A stretch of DNA of 64,000 nt from Sphagnum compactum (Eukaryota; Bryophyta; Sphagnopsida; Sphagnales), in assembly GCA_965153455.1 (NCBI GenBank), contig OZ234503.1, positions 3,224,001 through 3,288,000 on the forward strand, read 5' to 3'. How positions within the stretch are numbered: the first letter of the stretch is position 1; every line of letters starts with the position of its first letter. Positions 1 through 14,200 of this stretch are shown in pieces. Below the pieces are notes generated by a model, which worked only from the letters and a program-made list of their open reading frames with translations, did not search any database and had not been told where the DNA came from. The position numbers and the translations under genes were made by a program.

Positions 1-1221
<1,221 letters not shown>

Positions 1222-1238
1222 AAGCAGAAGTTAATCAG

Positions 1239-2394
1239 CTACAACTGACAAGACTGGTAAAGACACATTAGTGAGAAAGAAGAAAGTTGAGAATTGGTCT
1301 GCCAGATGAATCTAGGGGCAGTAGATTCATAGCAGAAGCCAACTCTCAAAAACACCTCACTTGTAAATATTGATCTCATAGCTAATTGCTTCTGTTGTAC
1401 ATTGATAAATTTAAATCCAGCAATTGCAATTACTATTCTCCCACTACGATACTGAGAAATTAGTTCCATATAAGTTTCAAACTTTCCATCTATAACAGCA
1501 CACACAAAGCCATGGCCAGGTGTGAGCATAGATTTGACATGAATCCATTGTCTTGTGAAATGAGGTTGTCACATATCTTTGCCTGTCTCATAGCACACCC
1601 CATCATACCTTTGTCCAACAATGAAAAACTCTGCTCCCACCACTGCATAGAGAATTCCTCCCAAAAACTTCTCCACTTTTCCTGGTGATTGTGCTTGTCC
1701 CAATCCAAGCAATGACCCTAAAACTTCGTGTCAAAGTTTGTTAGCCTCAGGGATAAAATGAACATGGTGCACTCAGTAACAGCAGCAAATCTTCTGTCAC
1801 CCTTAGTTGGCTCTGGATAGTGCACACATAATCACTCTGCAGAAATAGAACCCATGACTTGCAAAAAGCATATAGCATTTTCTGATATATCCAAGAAACT
1901 TGGCCAAGTCAACACGTTGTCTTGAAGCCCTGGTATAAGAGAACCTTGAGTACCATTTTCTCCATTTTTAATGAGTTTTACCTTTGGGATCCCCATACTG
2001 GAAAAGTTTCCTGCAAAAGAATTTTCATGCCTTCCTGCTGGGGATGTTGCACCACGATTTCCATCATCTTCAGCTTTAGCCTTGGCATCTTCAAACTGTT
2101 GGGTCTCAAGTTCAAGCGTGAGGTTTAGCACATCCATCGCCACAGCCATTCCTTCGTCAACTGCAATGAAGTCATTACCAAACTCGTGTCTCAATTGACA
2201 CACAGTTTCTTCAAGTCCGTGATCTCTCTGCAGCATTCTTCCCCATGTTCCACCTTCATGAACTTTTGTACATCTCTCCTGAGCATTCTTTGAACATATC
2301 GGTACTACCACAACATGCAATAAACTAACCAAAAGATTGTTTAATAATATTACCTTAGCATCACCACGTCGCTGCACCACAGCTCTGGCTCGAT
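1239..2394 (-). pseudogene. Probable broken F-box/kelch-type gene
   Basis: On the minus strand, 1717 down to 1239 is one frame broken by a single TGA at 1571-1569. Before the stop it reads FLGGILYAVVGAEFFIVGQ, then RYDGVCYETGKDM. After the stop it reads SMLTPGHGFVCAVIDGKFE. This resembles two kelch blades, where a Tyr-Asp run ends in Trp and is followed by a short Met/Pro segment, an Arg/Gly-His pair and a CAVIDGK strand. The stop falls exactly where the kelch Trp (TGG) is expected. A separate open frame of 182 codons (2380-1832) ends with LIPGLQDNV, faintly like the start of a plant F-box (LIPGLPDDV). An AG acceptor just above 1717 may join the two. An alternative is a real intron starting in GTATGA at about 1606. 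The kelch reading is a family-pattern judgement and the F-box reading is weak. Confidence 0.4.
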
Positions 2395-3835
2395 CTTGAC
2401 TTTTAGTCAGTCCGTGAGGAGCTCACCGGCAAGCTCCTTAGCAAGCAGCGGCCTCCAGCGAAACAGGTTCGGTCGCTGCCGATCTATGATCAACTTAACA
2501 GTGGAACCAAACACGTCTTGGTTTGTCCTCAAAGGCGATCCATGAACGCACATATCAACATCATGCAAAAACATTGTCATGAGAGAGAGACCGGTGTTGA
2601 AATCTTACTGCAAAAGTGCGACAAACTGCTAATGGCTTGCAAAACAGATACGGCCATGACGCTCTAAGCCAGCAGGTCTGCAAGAAGCCAGTGCAAGAAG
2701 TCGAAGAGGAAAGATCTAAGCAATGAAGTGATTTGTGGAGTGAAATCTAAGCAGTGAAAGCAATGCCAGAGTTGTTTTCTCTCCACAAATCCATGATCCT
2801 AATGCACATCATTAAGTTCTTACAACGTCACCGTCGTTTCCAAAGGAAATTTCATACCAGTTTTGTGTGAATACAGCACAGGATGCATGTTCATCACTGC
2901 AAGAACTATCAAGACGTGTTCTCTCTAAGACGTGTTCATCACTGCAAGAACTATCAAATGCAAACTTCAATTTCCAGTCCAGTGCAGAAGAAGTTTGAAG
3001 CTGGAATTACAAGAATTGTCTCTAAGACGCTCACCTTTAAGTGACTCGAGAACGAAGTCCACAGCACGTATCGAACTCCAAGGGGACAGATGCTGCCTCC
3101 TCACTTGCAGCTACCTAAACAACTGCAACAAAGTAGAATACAGACCCGCCGAGATACGGCCAAATTTAGCACGGCACTAAACTAAACACAAGGAGGATTC
3201 GCCTTGACAGTTCTTTCTCCTGATACGATCAACAGCTTGGAATCATATACATATGTGGCACCGCCAGAGCTTCTATCGATCTCGAGACAGACGTCCTCTT
3301 GTGAATGCTTACGAAAAGCGCATTAAAAAAAACACACACTTCGCAACAGTTTCTTGCAAAAGAATCAGTTACTCCCCAACAATGCCGCTGAGCGCCACTC
3401 AAAAAATGGGCGTGTAGGAAATCCCGAATAGGTGTACGCTCTCAGTCAGCACCAGCCAATTTGCTGCAACAGTTGCGATAGATAGTGAACACTCGCTCAC
3501 ATTTCCTCGGCGATGATGATCAAACGAATCGGGCATTTTATTGGTACCAATTTTTGTCGAGGATTGGCGTTCTGTGGCTCGTTGGAAAGAGCGAGAAGAG
3601 GGGACGAAGAATGAGTGGCGATGGCGATGAGATGCGCAGGTCGAGAAGCAGCAGGACGGCTGCAACAACAACGGGTGCAATGCTGGTGGTGGCGATCTTG
3701 CTGCCACAACCTCAGCCAGATACGCCACCTTCGACCAGGCGCTGCACCACCGTTTTCCGCCGCTTACGAGGTTCCTATCGCTTGGCCGCTTACAGCCTTG
3801 CCACCTCCCTACCACAGTGCCCACTGTCTATTATT
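2395..3835. other. Mixed-composition region, no confident gene
   Basis: This stretch is less AT-rich than the spacers further right, especially 3,400-3,880, where all frames on both strands are partly open (up to 141 codons on the minus strand). No domain is recognisable in any frame. A 58-codon minus-strand ORF at about 2,580-2,407 carries a good donor-like GTGAGC. The region could be the 5' end and promoter of the broken kelch-like gene; that is only inferred from its position. Confidence 0.3.
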
Positions 3836-4375
3836 CCCTTCCAGTTTGTATGCAGGGGAAAAACCCCCGCGCGGAAAAAACACTAAAAAGAACCGCCGGG
3901 TATTTAACTCCTGGCATATTTTCCTGTACCCTACCAAAATTGCCCAGCCTATTTCCATTTCCCTTCTAGGTTTGTAGGTGGGAGAAACAAGAGGCTCAAA
4001 TAAAACCGCCGGGTATTTGAACTCCGGATGTACATTTTCGTACCTACCAAGAATTGCCCCATTCTCTTCCATTTCGCTTCAAGGTTTGTGGGTGGGAGAA
4101 ACAGAGGTTGAACAGAACCTCCGGGTATCTAAACTCCTGATACGTACATATATACCAAAATTGCCCACTCTCTTTTCCATTTCCCTCCACAGGTTGTAGG
4201 GGGGGACAAAACAAATTCCGAATATAACCTCTGGGTATCTGAACTCCTAATTATTTTTCAGTAAGTTTGCCTTGCCCTGCGGCTCTCTTTCCATGTTTCC
4301 CTTCCAGTTTGTATGTAGGCTCCACCAAACAAAGGCTCAGTAAAACCGCCGGGTATCTGAACTCCTAACTTGATG
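3836..4375. repeat. Five-copy tandem satellite, unit about 112 bp
   Basis: The marker CCGCCGGGTATTT, or a close variant (CCTCCGGGTATCT, CCTCTGGGTATCT), recurs near 3892, 4006, 4116, 4227 and 4345, so the unit is about 110-118 bp. Each unit also carries TTCCATTTCCCTTC, a GTTTGTAGGTGGGAGAAAC-like segment and AACTCCTGA. Copies differ by point changes and small indels, so the array is not very recent. The small ORFs across it follow the repeat and are not counted as genes. Confidence 0.9.
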
Positions 4376-5200
4376 TTTTCCTAACTTGACTGGGGTTAGA
4401 TTGTGAATCATTACAACAGTATGTGTAAAGCAAGTGTGGTTGCATCATCTTACCAGCTTTTTAAAATGCAACAAATAACTTAAATTTCCTATTGTTGTCC
4501 ACAAAATTGGTGCCCAATTCATATTATAAGGTTACATAGATGCAAAAGTCTCTTCCTCTTGTACCAAAGCTTTCTTTCTTTCCATGGACCAAAAGTTGAA
4601 TTGATTCTTTAAAAAGGACTAATGAAAACCTTCTAAAAGATCCCGAATGCCCTTTTTTTTTTCTTTTTTTTCATCTTCTCAAAATGCCAGGACAACAAGG
4701 GGGTGTGTCACACTCTGCTGGCCTGGCCATTTGCATTAAAAAGTATCTTAAGGAAAAAAGAAGAATTATGGAAACTCAAATACTTTACCATGCAAAAATA
4801 TAATCTTCAAAAAACCCTCTAAAAGAAACCAAAATCCTTCAAGCTATTATATGTTGAAGGCTATAATACATACCTAGTTAATTCATGGAAGGTTTGTCTA
4901 ACACTTATTGCTTGTTTGAAGACCATAGACAACTGAACAAATCTTTTGAAATGACTTTTGAGCGCATCAATTTTTATTAACAATTTGGTTGCGCAAAAGT
5001 ATTTGGAAGTTTGACATCTTCCAAGTTGATAAATGAATTATATACATGGCCTTGCAATTTACAAATTTCACAAAGTGGGAATTTTCTCTTTTCCCACACA
5101 CCCAATATATGATTGGGCCAAAGTAAAAAACCCAATTTTCTACAAAGTTTTTTTTCTTTCCTTTGTAAAGTTTTTGGGTTGGGCTTTACAAATGGGACTT
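4376..5200. other. AT-rich spacer downstream of the RNF213-like gene
   Basis: No coding frame is recognised. It must hold the 3' untranslated region of the minus-strand RNF213-like gene. Short A/T runs are present (for example near 4,650-4,670). Confidence 0.5.
4973..4978 (-). terminator. Possible poly(A) signal of the RNF213-like gene
   Basis: The minus strand reads AATAAA about 220 bases after the stop codon at 5203-5201. In AT-rich DNA this hexamer is common by chance, so the call rests on position only. Confidence 0.25.
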
Positions 5201-8200
5201 TTAAACATTTTGTGACAAAATTGGATTCACATTCTCTTGCCTACTACAAAGCTCACAAAGAAACCCATAAGTGGAAGATGCATGTTCCATTAAAAGACTA
5301 CTTGGGAAAACATCATCCACGATATCAATCACGTTCTCTGGCCATCTAATCAATCTCTCATCGGTGATGTAACTTGAAAGTTGTAAGTTGGGTCTCAACG
5401 TGTCTGCAATCAAGTACCGGAACATAAACCTTCGCAATGCTACTTGAAACATTTGAATAGGAATTTTGTGATTGTAGCTACTTGTTGTTTCGTCTTGATG
5501 ACTATTTACTTCCACCGCATTCTCCAATTCCTCCATCAATTGTGGAGTCAATGGAGACCTGAAAAAACATCCCCAACTCAAAACATAATTATCATCATCA
5601 AGCACATAAATAGGCTTGTACCAACTAACATTTCTCTTGCTTTCATTGATTTAGTCCAAATTTGATAAATCAACATTTTAAATAAAAAGGTTTATATATA
5701 GAGGCCATGGCATTTCAAGGATTGATGGCATTGAATGCAATTGATGGTAGATGCTTCCAAAAATAAATGGATTGGTGATGAAGATGCATGCATTACCTGT
5801 AAGAAGAATTCACTAGGCTTTGGACGCCTACACTTGCACAATCTTCCAAGCCTTCATACAAGCTCACAATATGTCGAAGTTGGATTTCATCAAACACTGA
5901 CATTTCGGTGATTAAATGCGCATCTACAACTAACCACCGTTGGCAATACTTAGCGAGTGGTTCAAATGGATCACCACTTGTGCGACATAAAAACCCAAGA
6001 AGGAGATTGAACATTGCTAAGTATTGCCCAACTCCCACAACACCTAAATCTATTTCCCTTTGTATGCTTTGCATTGTTTCAAGTTGTAATGGCTCCTGTT
6101 TTATCTTCTTAACAACATCTCCAAGAATGGTTGCATGTTTGTTGAATGCTTCATGCTTGAACAAAAACTCTAACCACTCCTGTAGTCACACCATGGAAGA
6201 CATTTTAATTAGCCACAATAATAAGAATTAAAAAATTGCTCAATTTCAATTCTTGAAAGTTTGGTTTAGATAAATATCATTATCTTTAAATGAGTCATTG
6301 AGTGCACAATATTATTATTGACCCACGGTGATTACAATTGATTTTCCATATCCTAATTTTGAGGTGATCCTATTAGATGTAAAAAACTATGGAAATAAGT
6401 TTTTTAAAGCACATGAAGTAGGGTTTTTAAGCAATTCAGATTATTTATGTTAAGATTTCATTGAAAGGTAAATGTGTGCACCACACCCAACACTTTGTAT
6501 TTTTTAGAAGAAGGTTTCACTAACCGCTTTGAGATGTGTTTTCCCAAATACAAGTCGATAACAAAATTGATTTTGGATGGTGGAATCATCATACAATGAC
6601 TCAAGGCCATGACCATAACGAAGATCTGCCATGGCTGCTTTACATATCGTGTATTCTACCCAACTATCCTCAAAGTCAATCACATCTTCCACCTACATTT
6701 ATTTCCATGAAAACCCATTAGTTGATAATGGAGGTGAAGGAAACATCAAATCAAAAAAATTTAAAATCCCACATCAAATTTGTAAGCCACCATCATGCAC
6801 TAACCTTACACATTTGGACTTGAATTGATGATGCACCATGGTCTTCGTTTCGATGATGGATATCAATTTTGTCAAAGCTTTCAAGCATTGCCACCTCTTC
6901 TAAGAAAATGTTTTGATGGTTACGGAGGTAATCGAGGATGGCTGTAATATAAATTCCTTGGTCACGAGGCTCCACAAGGCAAAGAGCAATGGGGCTTTCG
7001 AAACCCATAGCTGGAATCGGGTGTTTGAATTCTGTGCACTCAAAGCCATTGACTTTGCCCCGCACAATATTCCATGCTTCCGTAAACTTAAGAAACAAGT
7101 CCCTTAATTCTCTGCTTTGTATAGTTCATTGCATCCCACCCCCATTTGGATAATCAATGCACATATGTGATTAATCAACCATAATCAATGTATTTTATGT
7201 CTTGAAAAGAGTGGCAACTTCCAACAATTTTTTTAATAAATAATACTAATTAACAACAAGCCTTCACATAAGAGAAAAAAATCCACTTACTTCTTTTCTT
7301 TGACCAAAGATCCCATGGTGATGGATGTGGCTTCAAGTCGTGTAATTTTGGAGGAAAGGAGTTCATGCATAATGCTTGAAAAACGAACAAGTGGCACCAA
7401 ATGCTTGACATCAACTAATGTCTTTTGGTGATTGAAGACAACTTGAAGAAGAGGACACGATGAAATCCTCTTTGGATCTTGCATGTATGCAAACTTGAAG
7501 TTTTGGCCTGATGGTGTGATTGTAATACGTGTCAAACTTGCTATAGCGGATGGAAAAGATGATGTCAACCTCTCCTCCAACAATTCAGTTAAATTATGCC
7601 GCACATTATGTGCAGGCAAATACTTTGTTGCCATGTCATGAACATTTTTAGAGGATACAATTTTCACTTGCATTTGGAATTCATCCTCCCAAGTTTTTCT
7701 TGCTTGTTGACTTGCCAACTTACCCATATTTGAAACTTTGGGGAGAGAAGCAATAAGAATGTGCAAGTATTGACATGTTATTTCACGGTTGCAATGAAGG
7801 AGTTGGTCGAGTTTTTTCAAATCCATTTCGATCATATCTTTAAGAAATGCAATGACCTTATTCATCTCTACATGAGGAGGAAGCTCCAAGAGCTTAGCCA
7901 ATAATGTCAAATCTTGTTGACCCCTTTGTGCACCAATTAAAAGGCAATAATGAACAACAATTCGGAGTGCTCGGTAACCTTTACAATCCAAGCCTCGCAC
8001 TTTGTAAAATTCATCATGCGGTGCTTGACAATCCATAATATAGCCTGCAATTTTTTTTAAATATTGTCAGAACACATGAACATTCATGCATGCCCCTCTC
8101 CCCCCCCCCCCCCCCCCAATGATGCATATGAAACCAAAAGGCAAAACAAGTTAAAGAATATTATATACACCTTCATATGCATTGTTGATTGATAATTCTT

Positions 8201-11200
8201 TATTTCCAGACACAAGGTTATGATGTTGTCCACCGATTGGTTCTTTGCATTCAGGACATTTTGCAATTGATGCAGGTCGAGTGCAATTTCCAATCGTGTA
8301 AATATAACCACATTTGCATGTATACTCAGCCAATTTTTCCTTAACCAAAAGAGGCCCTCTCAATGCTGCTATCAAGCTATTGGGACATGTCAACACAAAT
8401 GCCTCTTGTAAATGGCTACTTTGGAGTGTCATGTAACCCTGTAACACCCAAAAAAACCCCCAAACAATGAAGCATAAATGAATATCCATCTAAATATTGG
8501 GCAAATAATTAATCTTTTAAAAAAATAAAAATTCTTGCGTAACTTATTTCAGTAGATATGATTTTTGAAATATCAAGGTTTCAAAATCTTTATTTTATCA
8601 GAGAAAAAAATCACAACTTATAATAGGATCAATAAATTTTTAGACAAAGATTTGTAGCTCAAAAGTGCACTAGAATTTAGTCAGCTTTATTTACCTGCAA
8701 AGGGGAATCACTTGGGAGTGAAGTCACTACCAAGAGAACATGCGCAAGGAGCACTTTGAATCTTAACTCATAGGTGTCCATTTCAGGTCTAAGCACCATA
8801 AATTGTGTACCCAAGAAAATGCGAATAGCTTCTCTCCATTTGGGAAGCCAAGATTGCAAATTGTTTGCATTTATAAGCCATTGGGTACCACTAATTTCTT
8901 GTGGACTAAACTCTCGACTAGCTTGGACAAGATAAAGCTCTGAAGCAATAGTGGTAGTTATGTGTGATTGCTCCAACGTGTTTGCCTTCTTGATCAAAGC
9001 TCGAGGGTTCTCATCTTGGCTGTAAATCATGTCCCATAAAGTTTTGCTAACACTTTCAAAACTTGTTGATGAAGAAGATGAAGATGATCCCAAATTGAAT
9101 GGGTTGAATCCGAGTGGGTTTGTGACTTCCTTAAGCATTTCCCAATCAAACATACAAGCATATGTTTCCAATGTTTTGTTTCGTTGGCATTTGAAAGCTA
9201 AATGGCTCATATCAAGTATTGACATCCCATAGTGCACTTTTAGCACCTTCAACAAGTATTGTTTTGAAGCCAAGATGTAAGGTGATCCACGATTATTAAA
9301 TCCATCATGTAGAATTCTAGCAATGTTGTTTCCCACTTGTAGATGATGCAAATTTGTGTGTTTGTTTCCATGGACAACAAATAACTCTTTAGCAACAAAA
9401 TCTAAAGTTGCTCGAAGAAGAGCAATTGAACAAACAACATGAATACTCAAGGGCACATTCCCAACAAGCTCATCCTTTGCCTCACTTAAACGTTTGACAA
9501 AAGCTTCATATGACCAATCTTCGGTGTCTTCTCCCAACATTAATTTGTCTATAATTGTTGGTTGTATGGCTTCATAAATCGCATCACCAAGAAGGATATA
9601 CGGTTGATTAGTTTTCCAATAACCACCATTCACAAATAACGTGCAATAACCGTTCATGAATTGTGGGCATCTAGGCTCATGATCAACAACACCACCAATA
9701 GTATAGGACCAACTTGCCTGAACAATACGCAACATATTGCTTTTCATGGAGCATGTTGGGGCTATGCAATCAAATAGGAAATATGCCATCCTTGAAATCT
9801 CTTTGCTTGTGATCAAGATTTGATTCTCAAAAAGTTGATTGAAAAATGAAGCAAGGAAGCGGAACCATATTGCCCTTTGGGGTTCATCATCTTTGAAAGA
9901 ATTGATGTCAAGTGTCATATTCAAAACCCTTTCTATTAGTGACAATGGACTATAGACCATGTCATGATCTATGAACCATTTTGCAAGGCTTTCAAGACTT
10001 TCTGTTGTTGATGCAAGAGGGATGATCACGATACTTGCGAAGTCTCGCAATGTGCACAACATGAGCATGAGCAACTCATGGTTTGGTCCTTTTGATCCTG
10101 CAGTTAATGAAGATGCCAACTTGATTGAAATGTTTATTTGGTGAGTCCAGCTATGAATGCCTCCAGCTTGTTGGATGACTTGTTTGGTGGGTAGAATCCT
10201 CTTACAACATTCAAACACAAGAGTTTGATCAAAATTCTTTTTTGGAGACTTGTGTTTCTTGATCTCGGCAAGCTCATTGACAATATACTCCATAGGGAAA
10301 CAAGTCGCTACTAAATGTGTTTGAGCAGCCAATCGTGCTCCCTTCTTCCACATAAGTGTATGCATCTCAAAACCAGGACTTTGAATAGCCCCTGCCAAAT
10401 TCTCTCTAAGTATCCACTCAAAAATCTCTGCTTCAGAAGCATGCATTTCATCTGATTTGTAAGGAGCATAAATTTTGGCAAAATCAGAAACGTAATCTTC
10501 CAAGTTGATTTCAATGCAGTTAAAAATCAACTTCATCGGTTCATCCATCGAAACTTTAATATCTTGTCCAATGTTGATCGGAAAAGTGAGTAGTGAATGT
10601 TGTTCTTGCTTGTTTTGTGTCATGCATCGAACTTGATAAAGCTCTCGAAATTTTTTTTCCACATGATTGGCATACAATGGGCTAAAAGGGAGCAATAGAT
10701 GAAGAGGCGTTTTGATATTATAACCTTCTGGGTGAACTGGGACAGGAACAATTTCAAGATTTATGATTGATGGATCCATTACCATCATGTGCCAGCAATG
10801 TTTCTTCGTATTATCCATGTTGAAGTATGAACCAAGTGCAGATCCCTTTTCCAAGATGTAAATCAATCTTGCAATTGGTTGACGGAGTTGTTCTTCTATG
10901 AATTGTCCAAATGCATGATGGAGGTTTGATGTGAGAGCAAGTCGACCTCGATTGTAAATGATTGCAGTTTGCCAATCTTTTTCAGTGTTGACCTTGAGCC
11001 ATTGAATTGCATGTTGCTTGAAGCACTTCAACAAATGTTCATCTGCACAAATTTTTTGTACCATCTCTTGGCAATGAACAGCTGAGTTCATCCCCATTGG
11101 GTATTTGATACAAAGGAAGCTCCATGTCAACGCTTTCACCATCAAGCTTCCACTTAATGGAATCATTTCTGATTCCAATAATTCGGGGATAGTATGGTTT

Positions 11201-14200
11201 AGAAAAATTCTGCAAACACATAAAACATACATGAATTTTGTTCCATGAATAGGACCTTCAACCCAAATACTTCACAAAAAAACCCATGACATCAAGGATT
11301 AATGTACTTACAAATATCAATTATACTTACTATGATATATGGTCGGTACATATACAAAATAGGTTTAAAAAAGATAAGTTTTCATACCTAATATCCATCT
11401 TCTCCTTTTGAAGTTGATCCAATGTAATTTGTTGCCATCCACTGATAAATGAAAACTTGGATTGTGTTTCCTTGTCATTACGATGGCTATGTATGATGAA
11501 CATAATGTGTTTTTTTGCATTGCCATTATTCCCTTGTAAAGACTCAGCTCGACCTCTTTCAACATGAACTTTCACAAGAGGAATATGGTCTTTGTCTAAT
11601 ACATCATTTGCTCGTAAAACTAACATATTAGAAGAATCATTTTTGAACCAATTTTGAAGTTGGACTTGAAGTTGTTGTTCTGAACTAATGTCACCCAGCT
11701 TCAAAATTTGTGCCTGCATTTATAATATAACATTTCATGTCATTTTCATTTCAAAAATGTGAAAAAACGCAAATTTTTTATGATCGTGAAATTTATAATT
11801 TGGGTAGAATTTAATTGGAAGCTACCATCCCAAGAAATAAATTTTATGAATGATTCAAGTTTGGTAGGTTAAAATATAAATAAAACTCACATTCACATTC
11901 TTGATCTTGTCAAAAATATCATTTTTGATGTCCATATGGATATTTGAGCATGTGTTAATGACAAGCTTGAAGCCCTTTTCATCATGCCATAATTTTTCCC
12001 TTTGCCCCATCTGCAAAAAATCAATCAATCAATCAATCAAAAACATCATTGATGTTGTCCAATACTATTGTCAACCATGTGGGTTGATAAATTATAATTT
12101 CTAGGCACTAGATGTTAAAAAGCTAAAAATAATAATTTATAAGCAAATCTTAACATGGACCTTCCATGAAATATTGATTTCAATTCAAATAAATTATGAA
12201 AGGACAGGAAGGTCTTTACATATTCATGAATGACATCTTGAAGAGATTTCTGGTCTCTCTGTTCATCAAAATATTTTTGTACCCATTTTGCTGCATCTGG
12301 TGCATTAGGTCGACTTGCTTTTGAATAATGTGCTCGCACCATACCATCCATATATGCAATTTGAAGTAAATCCTCTTTGCACCTATAAAATTATTTTAAC
12401 AAAATCGATCTTGAGGCACTTAAGACATAGGCTAATATTTAATTTAACAACACAAAATAATTTCATGCAATTTGACAAACATTGTGAGAGAGCTTGCATG
12501 ATGGTTGATGCAAAATCATCATTCCCATTTTGCATGTAGGTGTGTGAAGATTATCATACCGATCAAGAACAAGTGACTTGTAGTCTGATGTGTTGATCTT
12601 CATGTCATTGAAGTGGTGTAAAACCATAGATGGCAAAATATCAGGATAATAACCTGCAAACAAATCTTGCTCCTTGAACTCATGCATATTTTGGGTATAT
12701 GAATCATCATGATCATTGCCCACAATGTCAGCCATGTTGATCACCCATTTTTGTAGAATTTCAACCATCTCATTTTGCTCCTTGGATAACATGCTTTCAT
12801 CAGTAAGGACTTGCTTTTCAAATCGGTTGAGGAAAGGAGGGTCAAGGTGTGGCACTTGACTTGAATCCACCACAACGATGCATCGAAAGTTGTCGTGCAC
12901 AAAACACATGGGGTTGCTATATGCATCAATTGCAATACGACAACTACGACGCCCTCCAACTACTCTATAGTGTTGGTTCAACATATCATAAAGTGATGAC
13001 CATATGCGCTCCAACCCCTTAAGCAATATGCACCTTCACATTAAAAATACCCAAAACAAACGCAATTGAAAAAATCCATGTTTAGAATCTATCACAAGAA
13101 GAACCATCATGATCATCCTTCCAACAATTTGATCTTGTTTAACTTTTATGACAAACTCATTGCTAATCAACAAGCCTTAGATGCTTATAAGACCATGGGC
13201 ATGAAACAAGAACTCAAAATGACAAATTCCCAATAAAACCTTGAAATAACTTAAAGTACATATGTACCTGCCAGCTTCCATGTGCAGAATGATGCTACTA
13301 AGCATCATATATGCATAGTCGTCATTACAATCATCCTTGAATGAGCTTCCAAAAATCATCACAAAATTCTCATCATGCCTTTGTCTATGTTCTAATATCC
13401 CGATCGCAGAGTCTCCCTGAATTTGAAAGAAAAAGGAAAAAAATCATATAATATTAGTTAACAATATGAGAAAAAATTGAAAGCAAAACATACATTCACT
13501 TGTCAATGGTCAAATAATCAAAAGACAACAATAATTAAAATTTCCATTGAAGCAACATTACTCTTTAATTTCCACTAAAAACATCATTTGTTTACAGTAG
13601 TGATGAACATTAAGTGTTTGCTTACAGTAGTGATGAGCATTAAGTGTCGAGCTTCCTTATCATCGAGATTTTTTTCCACTAGCTGAAGAACTTGGGGTGG
13701 ATGTTGTAGCAGAATGTCATAATGTAAATTTTCTTGAAGAATTCGAGAAAATGTGACAATGTCATTTGGAGACCCTCCAAAATTTCTCCACACAGCTCTT
13801 GCAAGGTTTTCTCGGCTCCAATGTTGTTGAGTGTTTTGCTTCCCATGATGTAGTGACTTGATGAGGGAGTAAAAATCTCGAAGGCCATGGAAGTTTGGAT
13901 GTGATTGACATGCTTGGTATTCATAATAAGATTTGACAAGACTTTTAAGTTCTGATATCAAGCTCCCATACAAAAGCCAACTCCCATAGCTTTGAAGGAT
14001 GGCAACACTAGTGACAAAAAGATCATCTTCTGAAGGATCTGGTTGTGACAAATGGATAGCTCGATTCATTTTGGCAACATCAAGTGACCAATTGCTTATT
14101 CCCACCACTGCAACTTGTTGTTCCTCGTCTGGCTCTAGAAGCCCATGCAAAACCTACAAATAATGAATTTTGTTATGAAACAATTAGAATTGATCATATA

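Noticed and set aside
3399-3977. Long overlapping frames on both strands (up to 141 codons)
   Set aside because: All frames are open because the local composition is richer in GC. None shows a domain, and the 3' part runs into the satellite.
9029-9232. Plus-strand frame inside exon 17
   Set aside because: Antisense shadow of the RNF213-like coding sequence.
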